64,000 nucleotides of DNA from Streptomyces sp. TN58 (GTDB lineage: Bacteria > Actinomycetota > Actinomycetes > Streptomycetales > Streptomycetaceae): assembly GCF_001941845.1 (NCBI RefSeq), contig NZ_CP018870.1, forward strand, positions 1,953,001-2,017,000, given 5' to 3'. The translations under genes and the position numbers were made by a program. Numbering within the stretch: the first letter of the stretch is position 1; each line of letters starts with the position of its first letter. Below are positions 9,667-19,511 of the stretch, piece after piece. The notes under the pieces were generated by a model that made no database searches, was not told where the DNA came from, and saw only the letters and a list, made by a program, of their open reading frames with translations.

Positions 9667-10350
9667 TCAGGGGCCGGTTCGGCGGGTCCGGTCGCCGCCC
9701 GGGTCCGTGGTCGGGTCCTCGCCGCGGTCCAGAGCCTTCCACAGATCCTCCGGCCGGTCGGGATCCACCGCCGCGACGGCCCGCGGGCGGGGGCTGCCGT
9801 CACGCTCGTAGCGGCCTCCCATCGACGGCCAGCCGCGGCCGTAGCGCAGCGCCAGCAGTCCGGCGGCCAGGATCAGGGCCGCGCCGGCCGCCGTGACGTA
9901 CGGCCACGTCGTCTGGGTCAGGCCGGCCACGTGGGCCGCGCTGTCCGCCGTCGTACGGGCGGCCTGCGCGTCCAGGGCGCTGCGGCCGTCGGAGCCGAAG
10001 AGCGCCGACAGCGCCGCGCCGAGGCCGCTGAGGGCGAGCAGGCCCGACACCAGCAGCCGGCCCTTGCCGCGTACGGCGAAGACGGCCACCAGGGCGGCCA
10101 GGCCCACGATGGCCAGGGCCGCCGGGAGGCCGGTCACGGCCCGCCCGTCGGCACTGAGCTGGAGCGAGTCGCTGCCGATGGCGGCGGTGCCCCGGGCCCA
10201 CACCCGGCCGGAGGCGAGCAGGACGACGGTGGCGCCGAGCGCGCCGAGCAGCAGCGCGGCGGCCACGCTGCGGCGGCTGCCGCGGCTGTCGGCCGTCTCG
10301 GGCTCGGGCTCGGCGGGGGCGTCGGATCGGGGCGGGGGTACGGCACTCAC
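9667..10350 (-). CDS. Trp biosynthesis-associated membrane protein (TIGR02234 type)
   Basis: A four-segment membrane protein of about 227 aa lies 23 nt downstream of trpE. Hydrophobic stretches fall near residues 28-46, 75-92, 98-118 and 150-170; the extracytoplasmic loop after the first contains GRVWARG. The C-terminal 45 residues are hydrophilic and Asp/Arg-rich. Its place and topology match the actinobacterial family annotated as Trp biosynthesis-associated. No catalytic motif is visible and the role is unknown. A second in-frame GTG at 10357-10359 is an equally possible start. Confidence 0.85.
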   Translation of the reverse strand: MSAVPPPRSDAPAEPEPETADSRGSRRSVAAALLLGALGATVVLLASGRVWARGTAAIGSDSLQLSADGRAVTGLPAALAIVGLAALVAVFAVRGKGRLLVSGLLALSGLGAALSALFGSDGRSALDAQAARTTADSAAHVAGLTQTTWPYVTAAGAALILAAGLLALRYGRGWPSMGGRYERDGSPRPRAVAAVDPDRPEDLWKALDRGEDPTTDPGGDRTRRTGP

Positions 10351-10373
10351 GTACCCCACTATCCCCTACGCCT

Positions 10374-11864
10374 TCAGGAGCCGCTCAGGCGGTTCGCCGC
10401 CGCCACCGCGCGCAGCACGGCGGCGGCCTTGTTGCGGCACTCGTTGTCCTCCAGCTCGGGCACCGAGTCGGCGACGACCCCGGCGCCGGCCTGGACGTAC
10501 GCCGTGCCGTCGCGCAGCAGGGCCGTCCGGATGGCGATGGCGGTGTCGGAGTCCCCGGCGAAGTCCAGGTAGCCGACGCAGCCGCCGTAGAGGCCTCGGC
10601 GGGAGGGCTCCAGCTCCTCGATGATCTGCATGGCGCGCGGCTTGGGCGCCCCGGAGAGGGTGCCGGCCGGGAAGCAGGCCGTGAGCACGTCGAAGGCGGT
10701 CCTGCCCTCGGCCACGCGGCCCGTCACGGTGGAGACGATGTGCATGACGTGGGAGTAGCGCTCGATCGACATGAAGTCGACGACCTCCACCGATCCCGGC
10801 TCGCAGACCCTGCCGAGGTCGTTGCGGCCCAGGTCGACGAGCATCAGGTGCTCGGCGCGCTCCTTGGGGTCGGCCAGCAGCTCCTCGGCGAGGTCGTTGT
10901 CCTCCTGCGGGGTCGCGCCGCGGTGGCGGGTGCCGGCGATGGGGTGGACCATGGCCCGGCCGTCCTCGACCTTGACCAGTGCCTCGGGGCTGGAGCCGAC
11001 GACGTCGAAGCCGTTCTCGAAGCGGAAGAGGTACATGTACGGGGACGGGTTGGTGGCGCGCAGCACCCGGTAGACGTCCAGCGCGGAGGCCTCGCAGGAG
11101 GTCTCGAACCGCTGCGAGGGCACCACCTGGAAGGCCTCGCCGGCCCGGATCCGCTCCTTGATGTCCTCGACGGCCGCCTGGTACTCCTCGCCGCCCCACA
11201 GGGCGGAGAACTCGGGCAGCTCGGAGGCGGGCAGCGGGGCGGGAACGTAGGGCGCGGGCCGGGCCAGGTCCGCCTCCATGGCGTCCAGGCGGGCCACGGC
11301 GTCCGCGTAGGCCTCGTCGACCCCGGAGTCGAGGTCGTTGTGGTTGATGGCGTTGGCGATGAGCTGGACGGTGCCGTCCCAGTGGTCCAGCACGGCGAGG
11401 TCGGAGGTGAGCAGCATCGTCAGCTCGGGCAGCTTCAGGTCGTCGCTGCCGTGCTCGCCGATGCGCTCCAGGCGGCGCACGATGTCGTAGCCGAGGTAGC
11501 CGACCATGCCGCCGGTGAAGGGGGGCATGCCGGCCGCGAGGTCGCGGGGCGTGTGCAGGGCCTCGACGGTGGCGCGCAGGGCGTCGAGGGGGTCGCCGCC
11601 GGTGGGTACGCCGACGGGCGGGGTGCCGATCCAGTGCGCCTGGCCGTCCCGGACGGTCAGGGTCGCGTCGCTGCGGACCCCGACGAAGGAGTACCGGGAC
11701 CAGGACCGGCCGTTCTCCGCGGACTCCAGGAGGAAGGTTCCGGGGCGTTCGGCGGCCAGCTTGCGGTAGAGCCCGACGGGCGTGTCCCCGTCGGCGAGCA
11801 GCTTGCGGCTCACGGGGATGACGCGGCGGTCGGCCGCGAGCTTGCGGAACGTCTCAAGATCCAT
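10374..11864 (-). CDS. trpE: Anthranilate synthase component I
   Basis: TrpE makes anthranilate from chorismate, using ammonia from a TrpG partner that is not in this window. The 496-aa product has the N-terminal regulatory domain with LLESAENG (the tryptophan feedback site is an LLES motif in known TrpE) and the C-terminal chorismate-binding domain with [19 protein letters not shown] and [10 protein letters not shown]. The ATG at 11862-11864 follows hisI by 17 nt, so the two are probably cotranscribed, linking histidine and tryptophan synthesis. I saw no leader peptide with repeated Trp codons directly upstream. Confidence 0.97.
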   Translation of the reverse strand: MDLETFRKLAADRRVIPVSRKLLADGDTPVGLYRKLAAERPGTFLLESAENGRSWSRYSFVGVRSDATLTVRDGQAHWIGTPPVGVPTGGDPLDALRATVEALHTPRDLAAGMPPFTGGMVGYLGYDIVRRLERIGEHGSDDLKLPELTMLLTSDLAVLDHWDGTVQLIANAINHNDLDSGVDEAYADAVARLDAMEADLARPAPYVPAPLPASELPEFSALWGGEEYQAAVEDIKERIRAGEAFQVVPSQRFETSCEASALDVYRVLRATNPSPYMYLFRFENGFDVVGSSPEALVKVEDGRAMVHPIAGTRHRGATPQEDNDLAEELLADPKERAEHLMLVDLGRNDLGRVCEPGSVEVVDFMSIERYSHVMHIVSTVTGRVAEGRTAFDVLTACFPAGTLSGAPKPRAMQIIEELEPSRRGLYGGCVGYLDFAGDSDTAIAIRTALLRDGTAYVQAGAGVVADSVPELEDNECRNKAAAVLRAVAAANRLSGS

Positions 11865-11881
11865 TGAGGGGGTGCCCCTGA

Positions 11882-12250
11882 CTAGTCGGCTGCGCGGAGG
11901 AGGACGTCTTCGTCGAAGCAGGTGCGGGCTCCGGTGTGGCAGGCGGCTCCGACCTGGTCGACCTGGACGAGCACGGTGTCTCCGTCGCAGTCGAGGGCGA
12001 CGGACTTGACGTGCTGGAAGTGGCCGGAGGTGTCCCCCTTCACCCAGTACTCCTGGCGGCTGCGCGACCAGTAGGTGCAGCGGCCGGTGGTCAGGGTGCG
12101 GTGCAGGGCCTCGTCGTCCATCCACCCGAGCATGAGCACCTCACCGGTGTCGTACTGCTGGGCGATGGCCGGTACCAGCCCGTCGGCGGAGCGCTTGAGG
12201 CGCGCGGCGATGGCGGGGTCGAGGCTGCCGGGGCGGGGGGACGTACTCAT
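11882..12250 (-). CDS. hisI: Phosphoribosyl-AMP cyclohydrolase
   Basis: HisI opens the purine ring of phosphoribosyl-AMP, the third step of histidine synthesis. The 122-aa protein shows [17 protein letters not shown] and the Zn-binding [14 protein letters not shown] region with the expected Cys residues. There is no fused HisE domain, which is normal for actinobacteria. It is separated from the main his operon by about 1.4 kb and reads into trpE instead. Confidence 0.96.
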   Translation of the reverse strand: MSTSPRPGSLDPAIAARLKRSADGLVPAIAQQYDTGEVLMLGWMDDEALHRTLTTGRCTYWSRSRQEYWVKGDTSGHFQHVKSVALDCDGDTVLVQVDQVGAACHTGARTCFDEDVLLRAAD

Positions 12251-12341
12251 GGAGCCATTGTGCCGGGCGGGGAGGGGCGCGTTGATCCATGTCCGCCTGA
12301 TGGGCGGGCGTCCGGCGCGATCCGGCCGTAGGCTGGCTGGC

Positions 12342-12974
12342 ATGTCTACCCATGCGAAGCGTGAACGCCTGCTGCTGGCGGACCTGTTGGAGGCGGCCGG
12401 TCCGGAGGCCCCCACGCTGTGCGACGGCTGGACCTGTCGCGACCTGGCCGCGCACGTGGTCGTCCGGGAACGGCGCCCGGACGCGGCGGGCGGGCTCCTG
12501 CTGAACGTCCTGAAGGCCCGCCTGGACAAGGCGATGGAGGAGTACACGGCCAAGCCGTACGAGGAACTCATCCAGCTGATCCGGACCGGGCCGCCGCGGA
12601 TGTCGGTGTACGCGCTGAAGCAGATCGACGAGGCGGCGAACGCGGTGGAGTTCTACGTCCACGCGGAGGACGTCCGCCGCGCCCAGCCGGACTGGTCCCC
12701 GCGGGAGCTGGATGCGGTGTTCTCGGACGCGCTGTGGTCCCGCCTGGAGAAGATGGCCCGCCTGACGGGCCGCCGCTCGCCGGTGGGCCTGGTGCTGCGC
12801 CGTCCGAACGGGCAGACGGCGGTGGCGCACAAGGGCGCGCCGGTGGTGACGGTGACGGGCGAGCCGGGGGAGCTGACGCTGTTCTGCTTCGGCCGCCAGG
12901 CCGCTGCCGCGGTGTCGCTGGACGGCGAGAAGGACGCGATCGCGATGCTCACGGCTGCCGCCCTCGGCCTGTAG
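12342..12974 (+). CDS. TIGR03085 family protein (DinB/MDMPI-like fold)
   Basis: The 210-aa protein starts [15 protein letters not shown] and has [18 protein letters not shown], the helix-turn pattern of mycothiol-dependent maleylpyruvate isomerase N-terminal (DinB-like) domains, where a His supplies a metal ligand. [12 protein letters not shown] stretch near residue 105 and a C-terminal small beta domain ([11 protein letters not shown]) complete the family pattern. The family is annotated as metal-binding and its reaction is unknown. It is divergent from hisI, with 91 bp between starts, and ends at a large repeat array. Confidence 0.85.
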   Translation: MSTHAKRERLLLADLLEAAGPEAPTLCDGWTCRDLAAHVVVRERRPDAAGGLLLNVLKARLDKAMEEYTAKPYEELIQLIRTGPPRMSVYALKQIDEAANAVEFYVHAEDVRRAQPDWSPRELDAVFSDALWSRLEKMARLTGRRSPVGLVLRRPNGQTAVAHKGAPVVTVTGEPGELTLFCFGRQAAAAVSLDGEKDAIAMLTAAALGL

Positions 12975-13013
12975 CAGGTACCCGTCCGCGTCCCGCTCCC
13001 GGCTGCGCCCCGG

Positions 13014-13640
13014 TGGCCGCGCCTCAAACGCCGGCGGGGCTGGGTCCGGTGCCCCCGGCCGGGGCCGGTCGCGGGGGCGCGGCCCCTGTTCCCCGGCTGC
13101 GGTCCGGTGGCCGCGCCTCAAACGCCGGCGGGGCTTGGTCTGGTGTCCCTGGTCGGGGTCGGTTGTGGGGGCGCTGCCCCTGTTCCCCGGCTGCGGGCCG
13201 GTGGCCGCGCCTCAATCGCCGGCGGGGCTGGGGTGGTGTCCCTGGTCGGGGTCGGTTGTGGGGGTGGGGGTGCGGGGCCGCCGGGGGGTGTCTCCTCGGC
13301 TCGCGCGGTGCCGCACCTCTCGGCCATACCCGGTGGTGCGCGCTCGTCCTGCGGGGACACCCCCCACCGTCCCCACACCCCCACCCCGGCCGCCCCGCCC
13401 GGCGTCCGGGCCGTGGGGTGGGGACACTCCGGGGGCTCCCCGCAGGCCGAGGCGCAACCACCGGGTACGACCGAGAAGTGCAGAACGCGCCGAACCGAGG
13501 AGAGCCCCCGGAGGGGCACCACCCCACCCCTGTGATCCCGATCAGGGGCACCACCCCCAAGCCCCGCCGGCGATTGAGGCGCGGCCACCCGGCCGCGCCC
13601 GGAGGGCAGGGGCAGCGCCCCGGGATCCGCCGGCCGCGCC
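13014..13640. repeat. Repeat array A (GCCGGCG-centred units plus a long element)
   Basis: The 677-bp gap between two convergent genes holds no gene. It starts with three tandem units of about 94 bp, each containing GCGCCTCAAACGCCGGCG or a one-base variant (near 13020, 13112 and 13208). A 330-bp GC-rich stretch follows with a palindromic look (GTGTC...GACAC). It closes with the same core in inverted orientation (13565-13580). From about 13230 to 13590 it is nearly identical to 46380-46732. Confidence 0.9.
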
Positions 13641-13651
13641 GGAGGCGAAGG

Positions 13652-14407
13652 TCAGCGGACCGGGTGGCCCGCTTCGCGGAGGGCCGACTTCACTTCGGCG
13701 ATCCGGAGGTCGCCGAAGTGGAACACCGACGCCGCCAGCACCGCATCCGCCCCCGCCTCGATCGCCGGGGCGAAATCGGCCAGGCGGCCCGCGCCGCCGG
13801 AGGCGATCACCGGCACGGTGACGTGCTTGCGGACCGCCGCGATCATCTCGGTGTCGTAGCCGTCCTTGGTGCCGTCCGCGTCCATGGAGTTGAGCAGGAT
13901 CTCGCCCGCGCCCAGTTCCGCGGCCCGGTGGGCCCACTCGACGGCGTCGATGCCGGTGCCCTGCCGGCCGCCGTGGGTGGTGACCTCGAAGGTCCCGGCG
14001 GCGGTGCGGCGCGCGTCCACGGACAGCACGAGGACCTGCCGGCCGAACCGCTCCGCGATCTCCCGGATCAGTTCGGGGCGGGCGATGGCGGCGGTGTTCA
14101 CGCCCACCTTGTCCGCTCCGGCGCGCAGCAGTCTGTCGACGTCGTCGGCGGTGCGGACGCCGCCGCCGACGGTCAGCGGGATGAAGACCTGCTCGGCGGT
14201 GCGCCGCACCACGTCGTAGGTGGTCTCGCGGTTCCCGGAGGAGGCGGTGATGTCGAGGAAGGTCAGCTCGTCGGCGCCTTCGGCGTCGTACAGCTTGGCC
14301 ATCTCCACCGGGTCGCCGGCGTCGCGGAGGTTCTGGAAGTTGACGCCCTTGACGACCCGGCCGTTGTCCACGTCCAGGCAGGGGATCACGCGTACGGCGA
14401 GGCTCAT
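13652..14407 (-). CDS. hisF: Imidazole glycerol phosphate synthase, cyclase subunit
   Basis: HisF uses ammonia from HisH to make imidazole glycerol phosphate and AICAR. The 251-aa barrel has the first catalytic Asp in [14 protein letters not shown] (about residue 11) and the second in LSVDARR (about residue 131). Phosphate loops TVGGGVRT and IASGGAG are in place. Its ATG overlaps the ridA stop by 4 nt. It is the last gene of the his operon, unusually separated from hisH by priA and ridA, and faces repeat array A. Confidence 0.97.
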   Translation of the reverse strand: MSLAVRVIPCLDVDNGRVVKGVNFQNLRDAGDPVEMAKLYDAEGADELTFLDITASSGNRETTYDVVRRTAEQVFIPLTVGGGVRTADDVDRLLRAGADKVGVNTAAIARPELIREIAERFGRQVLVLSVDARRTAAGTFEVTTHGGRQGTGIDAVEWAHRAAELGAGEILLNSMDADGTKDGYDTEMIAAVRKHVTVPVIASGGAGRLADFAPAIEAGADAVLAASVFHFGDLRIAEVKSALREAGHPVR

Positions 14408-14799
14408 GCGGGCACCGCCTTGTACGCCTCGACCTCCACCTCGACGACCATCGACGGGTCGACGAAGCCGGAGACGATGATCATCGAGGCGGCCGGGCGG
14501 ACCGCGTCGAAGAGTTCCTTGTGGGCGCGGCCGACCTCGTCGACGTCGCGTGCGTGGGTGAGGTACATGCGGGTGCGGACGACGTCCTCGGGGCCGAGGC
14601 CGGCCTGGGCGAGGGCCTTGAAGGCGACGCCGAAGGCGGCGACGGCCTGGTCGTACGGGCCGCCCGCGTCGCCGGCGGTGCAGCCGGAGACGAGCACGAG
14701 GCCGTTCGGGAGCTGTACCGCGCGGGAGTAGCCGATGACGTCCTCGTAGGGGCCGCCGGAGGAGATGCGGCGTACGGCGCCGGTGTCGGGGGAGCTCAT
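14404..14799 (-). CDS. RidA/YjgF family enamine/imine deaminase
   Basis: The 131-aa product has the YjgF/RidA pattern: [19 protein letters not shown] early and a late [26 protein letters not shown], near the C-terminal signature. The substrate-binding Arg of this family is expected around residue 105, and VRPAAS supplies an Arg close to it. RidA proteins hydrolyse reactive 2-aminoacrylate-type enamines that inactivate PLP enzymes such as HisC. The gene is coupled by 4-nt overlaps to priA upstream and hisF downstream, so it is an integral part of the his operon. A specific role in histidine synthesis is inference. Confidence 0.88.
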   Translation of the reverse strand: MSSPDTGAVRRISSGGPYEDVIGYSRAVQLPNGLVLVSGCTAGDAGGPYDQAVAAFGVAFKALAQAGLGPEDVVRTRMYLTHARDVDEVGRAHKELFDAVRPAASMIIVSGFVDPSMVVEVEVEAYKAVPA

Positions 14800-15527
14800 G
14801 CGGAGACCGCCTTCAGGGCTTCTTCCAGAGTGAAGGCCTTGGCGTACAGGGCCTTGCCGACGATGGCGCCCTCGACGCCGAGCGGCACCAGTTCGGACAG
14901 GGCCCGCAGGTCGTCCAGGGAGGAGACGCCTCCGGAGGCGACGACGGGCCGGTCGGTGGCGGCGCAGACGTTCTTCAGCAGCTCCAGGTTGGGGCCGGTG
15001 AGCGTGCCGTCCTTGCCGATGTCGGTGACGACGTAGCGGGCACAGCCCTCGGAGTCGAGGCGGGCGAGGGTCTCGTAGAGGTCGCCGCCCTCGCTGGTCC
15101 AGCCGCGGCCCTTGAGGGTGGTGCCGCGTACGTCGAGGCCGATGGCGATCTTGTCGCCGTGTTCGGCGATGGCCTTGGCGGCCCATTCGGGGGTTTCCAG
15201 GGCGGCGGTGCCGAGGTTGACGCGGGTGCAGCCGGTGGCGAGGGCCGCGGCGAGCGAGGCGTCGTCGCGGATGCCGCCGGACAGCTCGACCTTGATGTCC
15301 ATGGCGCGGGTGATCTCGGCGACCAGGGCGCGGTTGTCGCCGGTGCCGAAGGCGGCGTCGAGGTCGACGAGGTGCAGCCATTCGGCGCCGGCGGCCTGCC
15401 AGGCGAGGGCGGCCTGGAGCGGGGAGCCGTAGGAGGTCTCGCTGCCGGAGACTCCGTGGACGAGGCGGACCGCCTGGCCGTCGCGGACATCCACGGCGGG
15501 GAGGAGTTCGAGCGTCTTCACGGTCAT
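14796..15527 (-). CDS. priA: Bifunctional HisA/TrpF isomerase PriA
   Basis: PriA performs two Amadori rearrangements, ProFAR isomerisation in histidine synthesis and PRA isomerisation in tryptophan synthesis. In actinobacteria it replaces a separate TrpF. The 243-aa barrel has the first catalytic Asp in [18 protein letters not shown] (about residue 12), the conserved Arg after it, and the second Asp in [26 protein letters not shown] is typical of PriA. No trpF is visible in the window, in line with this. It overlaps hisH by 1 nt (TGATG) and ridA by 4 nt. Confidence 0.95.
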   Translation of the reverse strand: MTVKTLELLPAVDVRDGQAVRLVHGVSGSETSYGSPLQAALAWQAAGAEWLHLVDLDAAFGTGDNRALVAEITRAMDIKVELSGGIRDDASLAAALATGCTRVNLGTAALETPEWAAKAIAEHGDKIAIGLDVRGTTLKGRGWTSEGGDLYETLARLDSEGCARYVVTDIGKDGTLTGPNLELLKNVCAATDRPVVASGGVSSLDDLRALSELVPLGVEGAIVGKALYAKAFTLEEALKAVSA

Positions 15528-16177
15528 CAGAGGGTCTCGATCCAGTTGGTGAGGAGCTGGGCGCCGGCGTCGCCGGACTTCTCGGGGTGGAACTGGGTGG
15601 CCCACAGGGCCCCGTTCTCCACCGCCGCGACGAAGCGTTCGCCGTGGGTGGCCCAGGTGACCTTGGGGGCGCGGATCAGCGGGTTGGTGACTTCCAGGGT
15701 CCAGTCGTGGGCCGCGTAGGAGTGCACGAAGTAGAAGCGGGCGTCGGCGTCCAGTCCGGCGAAGGCCTGGCTGTCGGCGGGGGCGTCGACGGTGTTCCAG
15801 CCCATGTGGGGGACGACGGGGGCCTTGAGCGGGCCGACGGTGCCGGGCCACTCGTCGAGGCCTTCGGTCTCCACGCCGTGCTCGATGCCGCGTTCGAAGA
15901 GGATCTGCATGCCGACGCAGATGCCCATGACGGGGCGGCCGCCGGAGAGCCGGCGGCCGATGATCCAGTCGCCGCGGACGTCCTTGAGGCCCTGCATGCA
16001 GGCGGAGAAGGCGCCGACGCCGGGGACGAGGAGCCCGTCGGCGTCCATGGCCTTGTCGTAGTCGCGGGTGATCTCGACGTCCGCGCCGACGCGGGCGAGT
16101 GCGCGTTCGGCGGAGCGGACGTTGCCGAAGCCGTAGTCGAGGACGACGACCTTCTTGGTGGGGCGTGCTGTGCTCAT
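15527..16177 (-). CDS. hisH: Imidazole glycerol phosphate synthase, glutaminase subunit
   Basis: HisH is the class I amidotransferase partner of HisF, releasing ammonia from glutamine. The catalytic triad is visible in the 216-aa product: Cys in [12 protein letters not shown] and His plus Glu in [19 protein letters not shown] and LVPGVGAF are also typical. The ATG at 16175-16177 overlaps the stop of a 55-aa membrane protein gene by 4 nt. Confidence 0.97.
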   Translation of the reverse strand: MSTARPTKKVVVLDYGFGNVRSAERALARVGADVEITRDYDKAMDADGLLVPGVGAFSACMQGLKDVRGDWIIGRRLSGGRPVMGICVGMQILFERGIEHGVETEGLDEWPGTVGPLKAPVVPHMGWNTVDAPADSQAFAGLDADARFYFVHSYAAHDWTLEVTNPLIRAPKVTWATHGERFVAAVENGALWATQFHPEKSGDAGAQLLTNWIETL

Positions 16178-16341
16178 TCCCAGATTCCTTGTATCCGCAG
16201 GACTCCGGCCGCCAGGCACATCGCGGAGGCGATGGCGAGCAGGACCACGACCGATTTGGGCATCTGCTGCTTCTGGAAGGAGTAGACGCCCCCGGCCAGG
16301 AACAGGCCGAGGACGATCAGGATGGTGTTCAGCCCGTTCAC
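16174..16341 (-). CDS. 55-aa two-helix membrane protein in the his operon
   Basis: A small gene with GTG start (16339-16341) begins 2 nt after the hisB stop and overlaps hisH by 4 nt. The product has two hydrophobic helices, about residues 4-22 and 30-48, split by a short hydrophilic stretch (FQKQQMPKS), and a short C-terminal tail (LRIQGIWE). Tight coupling on both sides argues that it is a real, translated gene. I do not recognise a function; it resembles uncharacterised small proteins that sit at this place in other streptomycete his operons. Confidence 0.8.
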   Translation of the reverse strand: MNGLNTILIVLGLFLAGGVYSFQKQQMPKSVVVLLAIASAMCLAAGVLRIQGIWE

Positions 16342-16343
16342 TG

Positions 16344-16937
16344 CTAGAGGGCGCCCTTCGTGGAGGGCAGGATGCCGACGGCCCGCGGGTCGAACTCGGC
16401 GGCGTAGCGCAGGGCCCGGGCGAGGGCCTTGAACTGGCATTCCACGATGTGGTGGGCGTTGCGGCCGTAGGGGACGTGGACGTGCAGGGCGATCTGGGCC
16501 TGGGCGACGAAGGACTCCAGGATGTGCCGGGTCATCGTCGTGTCGTAGGAGCCGATCATCGGTGCCATGTTCTCGGGCTCGGTGTGCACGAGGTAGGGGC
16601 GGCCGGACAGGTCGACGGTGACCTGGGCGAGGGACTCGTCGAGCGGGACGGTGCAGTTGCCGAAGCGGTAGATGCCCACCTTGTCGCCGAGGGCCTGCTT
16701 GAAGGCGGCGCCGAGTGCGAGGGCGGTGTCCTCGATGGTGTGGTGGGAGTCGATGTGCAGGTCGCCGTCGGTCTTGACGGTGAGGTCGAAGAGGCCGTGG
16801 CGGCCGAGCTGGTCGAGCATGTGGTCGTAGAAGCCCACGCCCGTCGAGACGTCGACCTGGCCGGTTCCGTCGAGGTTTATCTCGACGACGACGGAGGTCT
16901 CCTTGGTGGTCCGTTCGACCCGTCCGATGCGGCTCAT
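16344..16937 (-). CDS. hisB: Imidazoleglycerol-phosphate dehydratase
   Basis: HisB dehydrates imidazole glycerol phosphate using two Mn ions. The 197-aa protein is the stand-alone dehydratase (no fused phosphatase, as usual outside enterics). Metal-binding His motifs are clear: [26 protein letters not shown] and GRNAHHIVE. It overlaps hisC by 4 nt (ATGA). Confidence 0.97.
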   Translation of the reverse strand: MSRIGRVERTTKETSVVVEINLDGTGQVDVSTGVGFYDHMLDQLGRHGLFDLTVKTDGDLHIDSHHTIEDTALALGAAFKQALGDKVGIYRFGNCTVPLDESLAQVTVDLSGRPYLVHTEPENMAPMIGSYDTTMTRHILESFVAQAQIALHVHVPYGRNAHHIVECQFKALARALRYAAEFDPRAVGILPSTKGAL

Positions 16938-18052
16938 GCGTGCTGCTCCTTCTTCAGTGCGCGAACCGCTTCCAGGAACGCGTCGTTCTCTGCCGGGGTG
17001 CCGGCGGTGACCCGCAGCCGGCCGGGTACGCCGTTGTCCCGGACCAGGACCCCGTGGTCGAGGATCTTCTGCCAGGCGGTGTGGGAGTCCTCGAACGTCC
17101 CGAACTGGATGAAGTTCGCGTCGGACTCGGTGACCTCGTAGCCGATGGCGCGCAGCTCGGTGACGAGGCGGTCCCGTTCGGCCTTGAGCTGCTCGACGTA
17201 GCCGAGCAGGGTGTCGGTGTGTTCCAGGGCGGCGAGTGCCGTGGCCTGGGTGACGGCGGACAGGTGGTACGGCAGGCGGACCAGCTGTACGGCGTCGACG
17301 ACGGCGGGGTGCGCGGCCAGGTAGCCCAGGCGCAGGCCGGCCGCGCCGAAGGCCTTGGACATGGTCCGGGAGATCACCATGTTGGGGCGGCCCTCGATGA
17401 GGGGCAGCAGCGAGTCCCGGTGGCTGAACTCCACGTAGGCCTCGTCGACGATGACGAGGGAGGGCTTGGCCGCCTGGGCCGCCTCGTAGAGGGCCAGGAC
17501 GGTCTCCGCGTCGACGGCGGTGCCCGTGGGGTTGTTGGGGGAGGTGATGAAGACGACGTCGGGTGCGTGCTCGGCGATCGCCCGTTCGGCCGCCTCCGTG
17601 TCGATGCGGAAGTCCTCGCGGCGGGGGCCGGAGATCCAGCCCGTGCCGGTGCCGCGGGAGATCAGCGCGTGCATGGAGTAGGAGGGTTCGAAGCCGATCG
17701 CGGTGCGGCCGGGCCCGCCGAAGGTCTGCAGCAGCTGCTGGATGACCTCGTTGGAGCCGTTGGCGGCCCATACGTTCTCCCGGGTGACCGGGTGTTTGCC
17801 CGTACGGGTGAGGTAGGCGGCCAGCTCCGTGCGCAGCTCGACCGCGTCCCGGTCCGGGTAGCGGTTGAGGGTGCGGGCGGCTTCGGCGACGCGCTCGGCG
17901 ATGCGCGCGACGAGCTCGGCGGGCAGCTCGTAGGGGTTCTCGTTGGTGTTCAGCTGGACGGGCACGTCGAGCTGGGGGGCGCCGTACGGGCTCTTGCCGC
18001 GCAGTTCGTCCCGGATGGGGAGGTCGTCGATGCCGATGGCTCTGTCGGTCAC
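16934..18052 (-). CDS. hisC: Histidinol-phosphate aminotransferase
   Basis: HisC transfers an amino group from glutamate to imidazole acetol phosphate with PLP. The 372-aa fold type I protein has [11 protein letters not shown] at the start, [10 protein letters not shown], the PLP-proximal VDEAYVEF, and the Schiff-base Lys in [17 protein letters not shown]. The GTG at 18050-18052 overlaps the hisD stop (GTGA); an ATG 18 nt further upstream is possible but would lie inside hisD. Confidence 0.96.
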   Translation of the reverse strand: MTDRAIGIDDLPIRDELRGKSPYGAPQLDVPVQLNTNENPYELPAELVARIAERVAEAARTLNRYPDRDAVELRTELAAYLTRTGKHPVTRENVWAANGSNEVIQQLLQTFGGPGRTAIGFEPSYSMHALISRGTGTGWISGPRREDFRIDTEAAERAIAEHAPDVVFITSPNNPTGTAVDAETVLALYEAAQAAKPSLVIVDEAYVEFSHRDSLLPLIEGRPNMVISRTMSKAFGAAGLRLGYLAAHPAVVDAVQLVRLPYHLSAVTQATALAALEHTDTLLGYVEQLKAERDRLVTELRAIGYEVTESDANFIQFGTFEDSHTAWQKILDHGVLVRDNGVPGRLRVTAGTPAENDAFLEAVRALKKEQHA

Positions 18053-19398
18053 TGGCCGGGCACCTTCCATCCGCTGTGCTTGTCGGGTACGGCTCCGCCA
18101 AAACGGGCCTTGAGGGCGGCGCCGTGCGCGGGCAGGTCCTCGGCCTCGGCGAGGGTCACCACGTGGTGGGTGACCTCGGCGAGGGCGTCGCGGGTGTAGT
18201 CGACGATGTGGATGCCGCGCAGGAAGGACTGCACGGACAGGCCCGAGGAGTGGCAGGCGCAGCCGCCGGTGGGCAGGACGTGGTTGGAGCCGGCGCAGTA
18301 GTCGCCGAGGGAGACCGGGGCCCAGGGGCCGACGAAGATCGCGCCGGCGTTGCGGACGCGGGCGGCCCAGGCGGCGGCGTCGGCGGTCTGGATCTCCAGG
18401 TGTTCGGCGCCGTAGGCGTCGACGACCTTGAGGCCGTCCTCCAGGCTGTCGACGAGCACGATCGCGGACTGCCTGCCGGCGAGGGCGGGCTTGATCCGGT
18501 CCTCGACGTGCTTGGTCGCGGCGACCTGCGGCTCCAGCTCCTTCTCGACGGCGTCCGCGAGCTCGGCGGAGTCCGTGACGAGGACGGCCGCGGCCAGCGG
18601 GTCGTGCTCGGCCTGGCTGATGAGGTCGGCGGCGACGTGCACCGGGTCGGCGGTGGAGTCGGCGAGGACGGCGATCTCGGTCGGGCCGGCCTCGGTGTCG
18701 ATGCCGATCCGGCCGGTGAAGTAGCGCTTGGCGGCGGCGACCCAGATGTTGCCGGGGCCGGTGACCATGTTGGCGGGGCGGCAGTCCTCGGTGCCGTACG
18801 CGAACATCGCGACGGCCTGGGCGCCGCCGACCGCGTACACCTCGTCCACGCCGAGCAGCGCGCAGGCGGCCAGGATGGTGGGGTGCGGCAGTCCGCCGTG
18901 CTCCTTCTGCGGCGGGGACGCCAGCGCGACGGACTCGACGCCCGCCTCCTGGGCCGGTACGACGTTCATGACGACGGACGACGGGTACACCGAGCGGCCG
19001 CCCGGCGCGTACAGCCCGACGCGCTCCACCGGAACCCACTTCTCGGTCACGGTGCCGCCGGGGACCACCTGTGTGGTGTGCTCGGTGCGGCGCTGTGCGC
19101 GGTGCACGATCCGGGCGCGCCGGATCGACTCCTCCAGGGCTGCGCGGACGGCCGGGTCGAGCTCGTCGAGGGCGGCCTTGAGGGCCGCGGCGGGCACCCT
19201 GACCTGCTCCAGCGTCACCCCGTCGAACTTCTGCGCGTACTCGATCAGCGCCGCCGTGCCACGATGATGGACGTCCTCGCAGATGGGCCGCACCTTCTCC
19301 AGGGCGGCTTCCACGTCGAACTCGGCACGGGGCAGCAGGTCGCGCAGGGCGCCGCCCTCGGGGAGGGCGTCACCGCGCAGGTCGATACGAGAGATCAC
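18049..19398 (-). CDS. hisD: Histidinol dehydrogenase
   Basis: HisD catalyses the last two oxidations of histidine synthesis with NAD and zinc. The 449-aa product shows [27 protein letters not shown] (Zn and catalytic His region), the [10 protein letters not shown] loop and [10 protein letters not shown]. It is the first gene of the operon. The start is a GTG (19396-19398). The 113-bp divergent gap upstream must carry promoters for hisD and for the gene at 19512; it shows no run of His codons that would point to classical attenuation. Confidence 0.97.
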   Translation of the reverse strand: MISRIDLRGDALPEGGALRDLLPRAEFDVEAALEKVRPICEDVHHRGTAALIEYAQKFDGVTLEQVRVPAAALKAALDELDPAVRAALEESIRRARIVHRAQRRTEHTTQVVPGGTVTEKWVPVERVGLYAPGGRSVYPSSVVMNVVPAQEAGVESVALASPPQKEHGGLPHPTILAACALLGVDEVYAVGGAQAVAMFAYGTEDCRPANMVTGPGNIWVAAAKRYFTGRIGIDTEAGPTEIAVLADSTADPVHVAADLISQAEHDPLAAAVLVTDSAELADAVEKELEPQVAATKHVEDRIKPALAGRQSAIVLVDSLEDGLKVVDAYGAEHLEIQTADAAAWAARVRNAGAIFVGPWAPVSLGDYCAGSNHVLPTGGCACHSSGLSVQSFLRGIHIVDYTRDALAEVTHHVVTLAEAEDLPAHGAALKARFGGAVPDKHSGWKVPGQ

Positions 19399-19511
19399 CT
19401 CACAATTCTCTCAGACCGTCCCGTGCCACCGTCCGCCCGTATCACTGGCTGATACACGCCACGGACGCCCCCGGATGTCACAGGTGCCCGTTAGCGTTCG
19501 TCTACACGTAC

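Noticed and set aside
12251..12341. Trp-rich leader peptide before hisI-trpE
   Set aside because: An ATG frame here contains only one Trp codon and runs into the opposite-strand gene; no attenuator hairpin pair was seen.
12975..13651. Degenerate insertion sequence
   Set aside because: No transposase remnant or target duplications, and the same units occur as tandem blocks elsewhere, so it fits a repeat family better.
19399..19511. His-codon attenuator before hisD
   Set aside because: No run of His codons and no clear terminator hairpin in the 113-bp gap.
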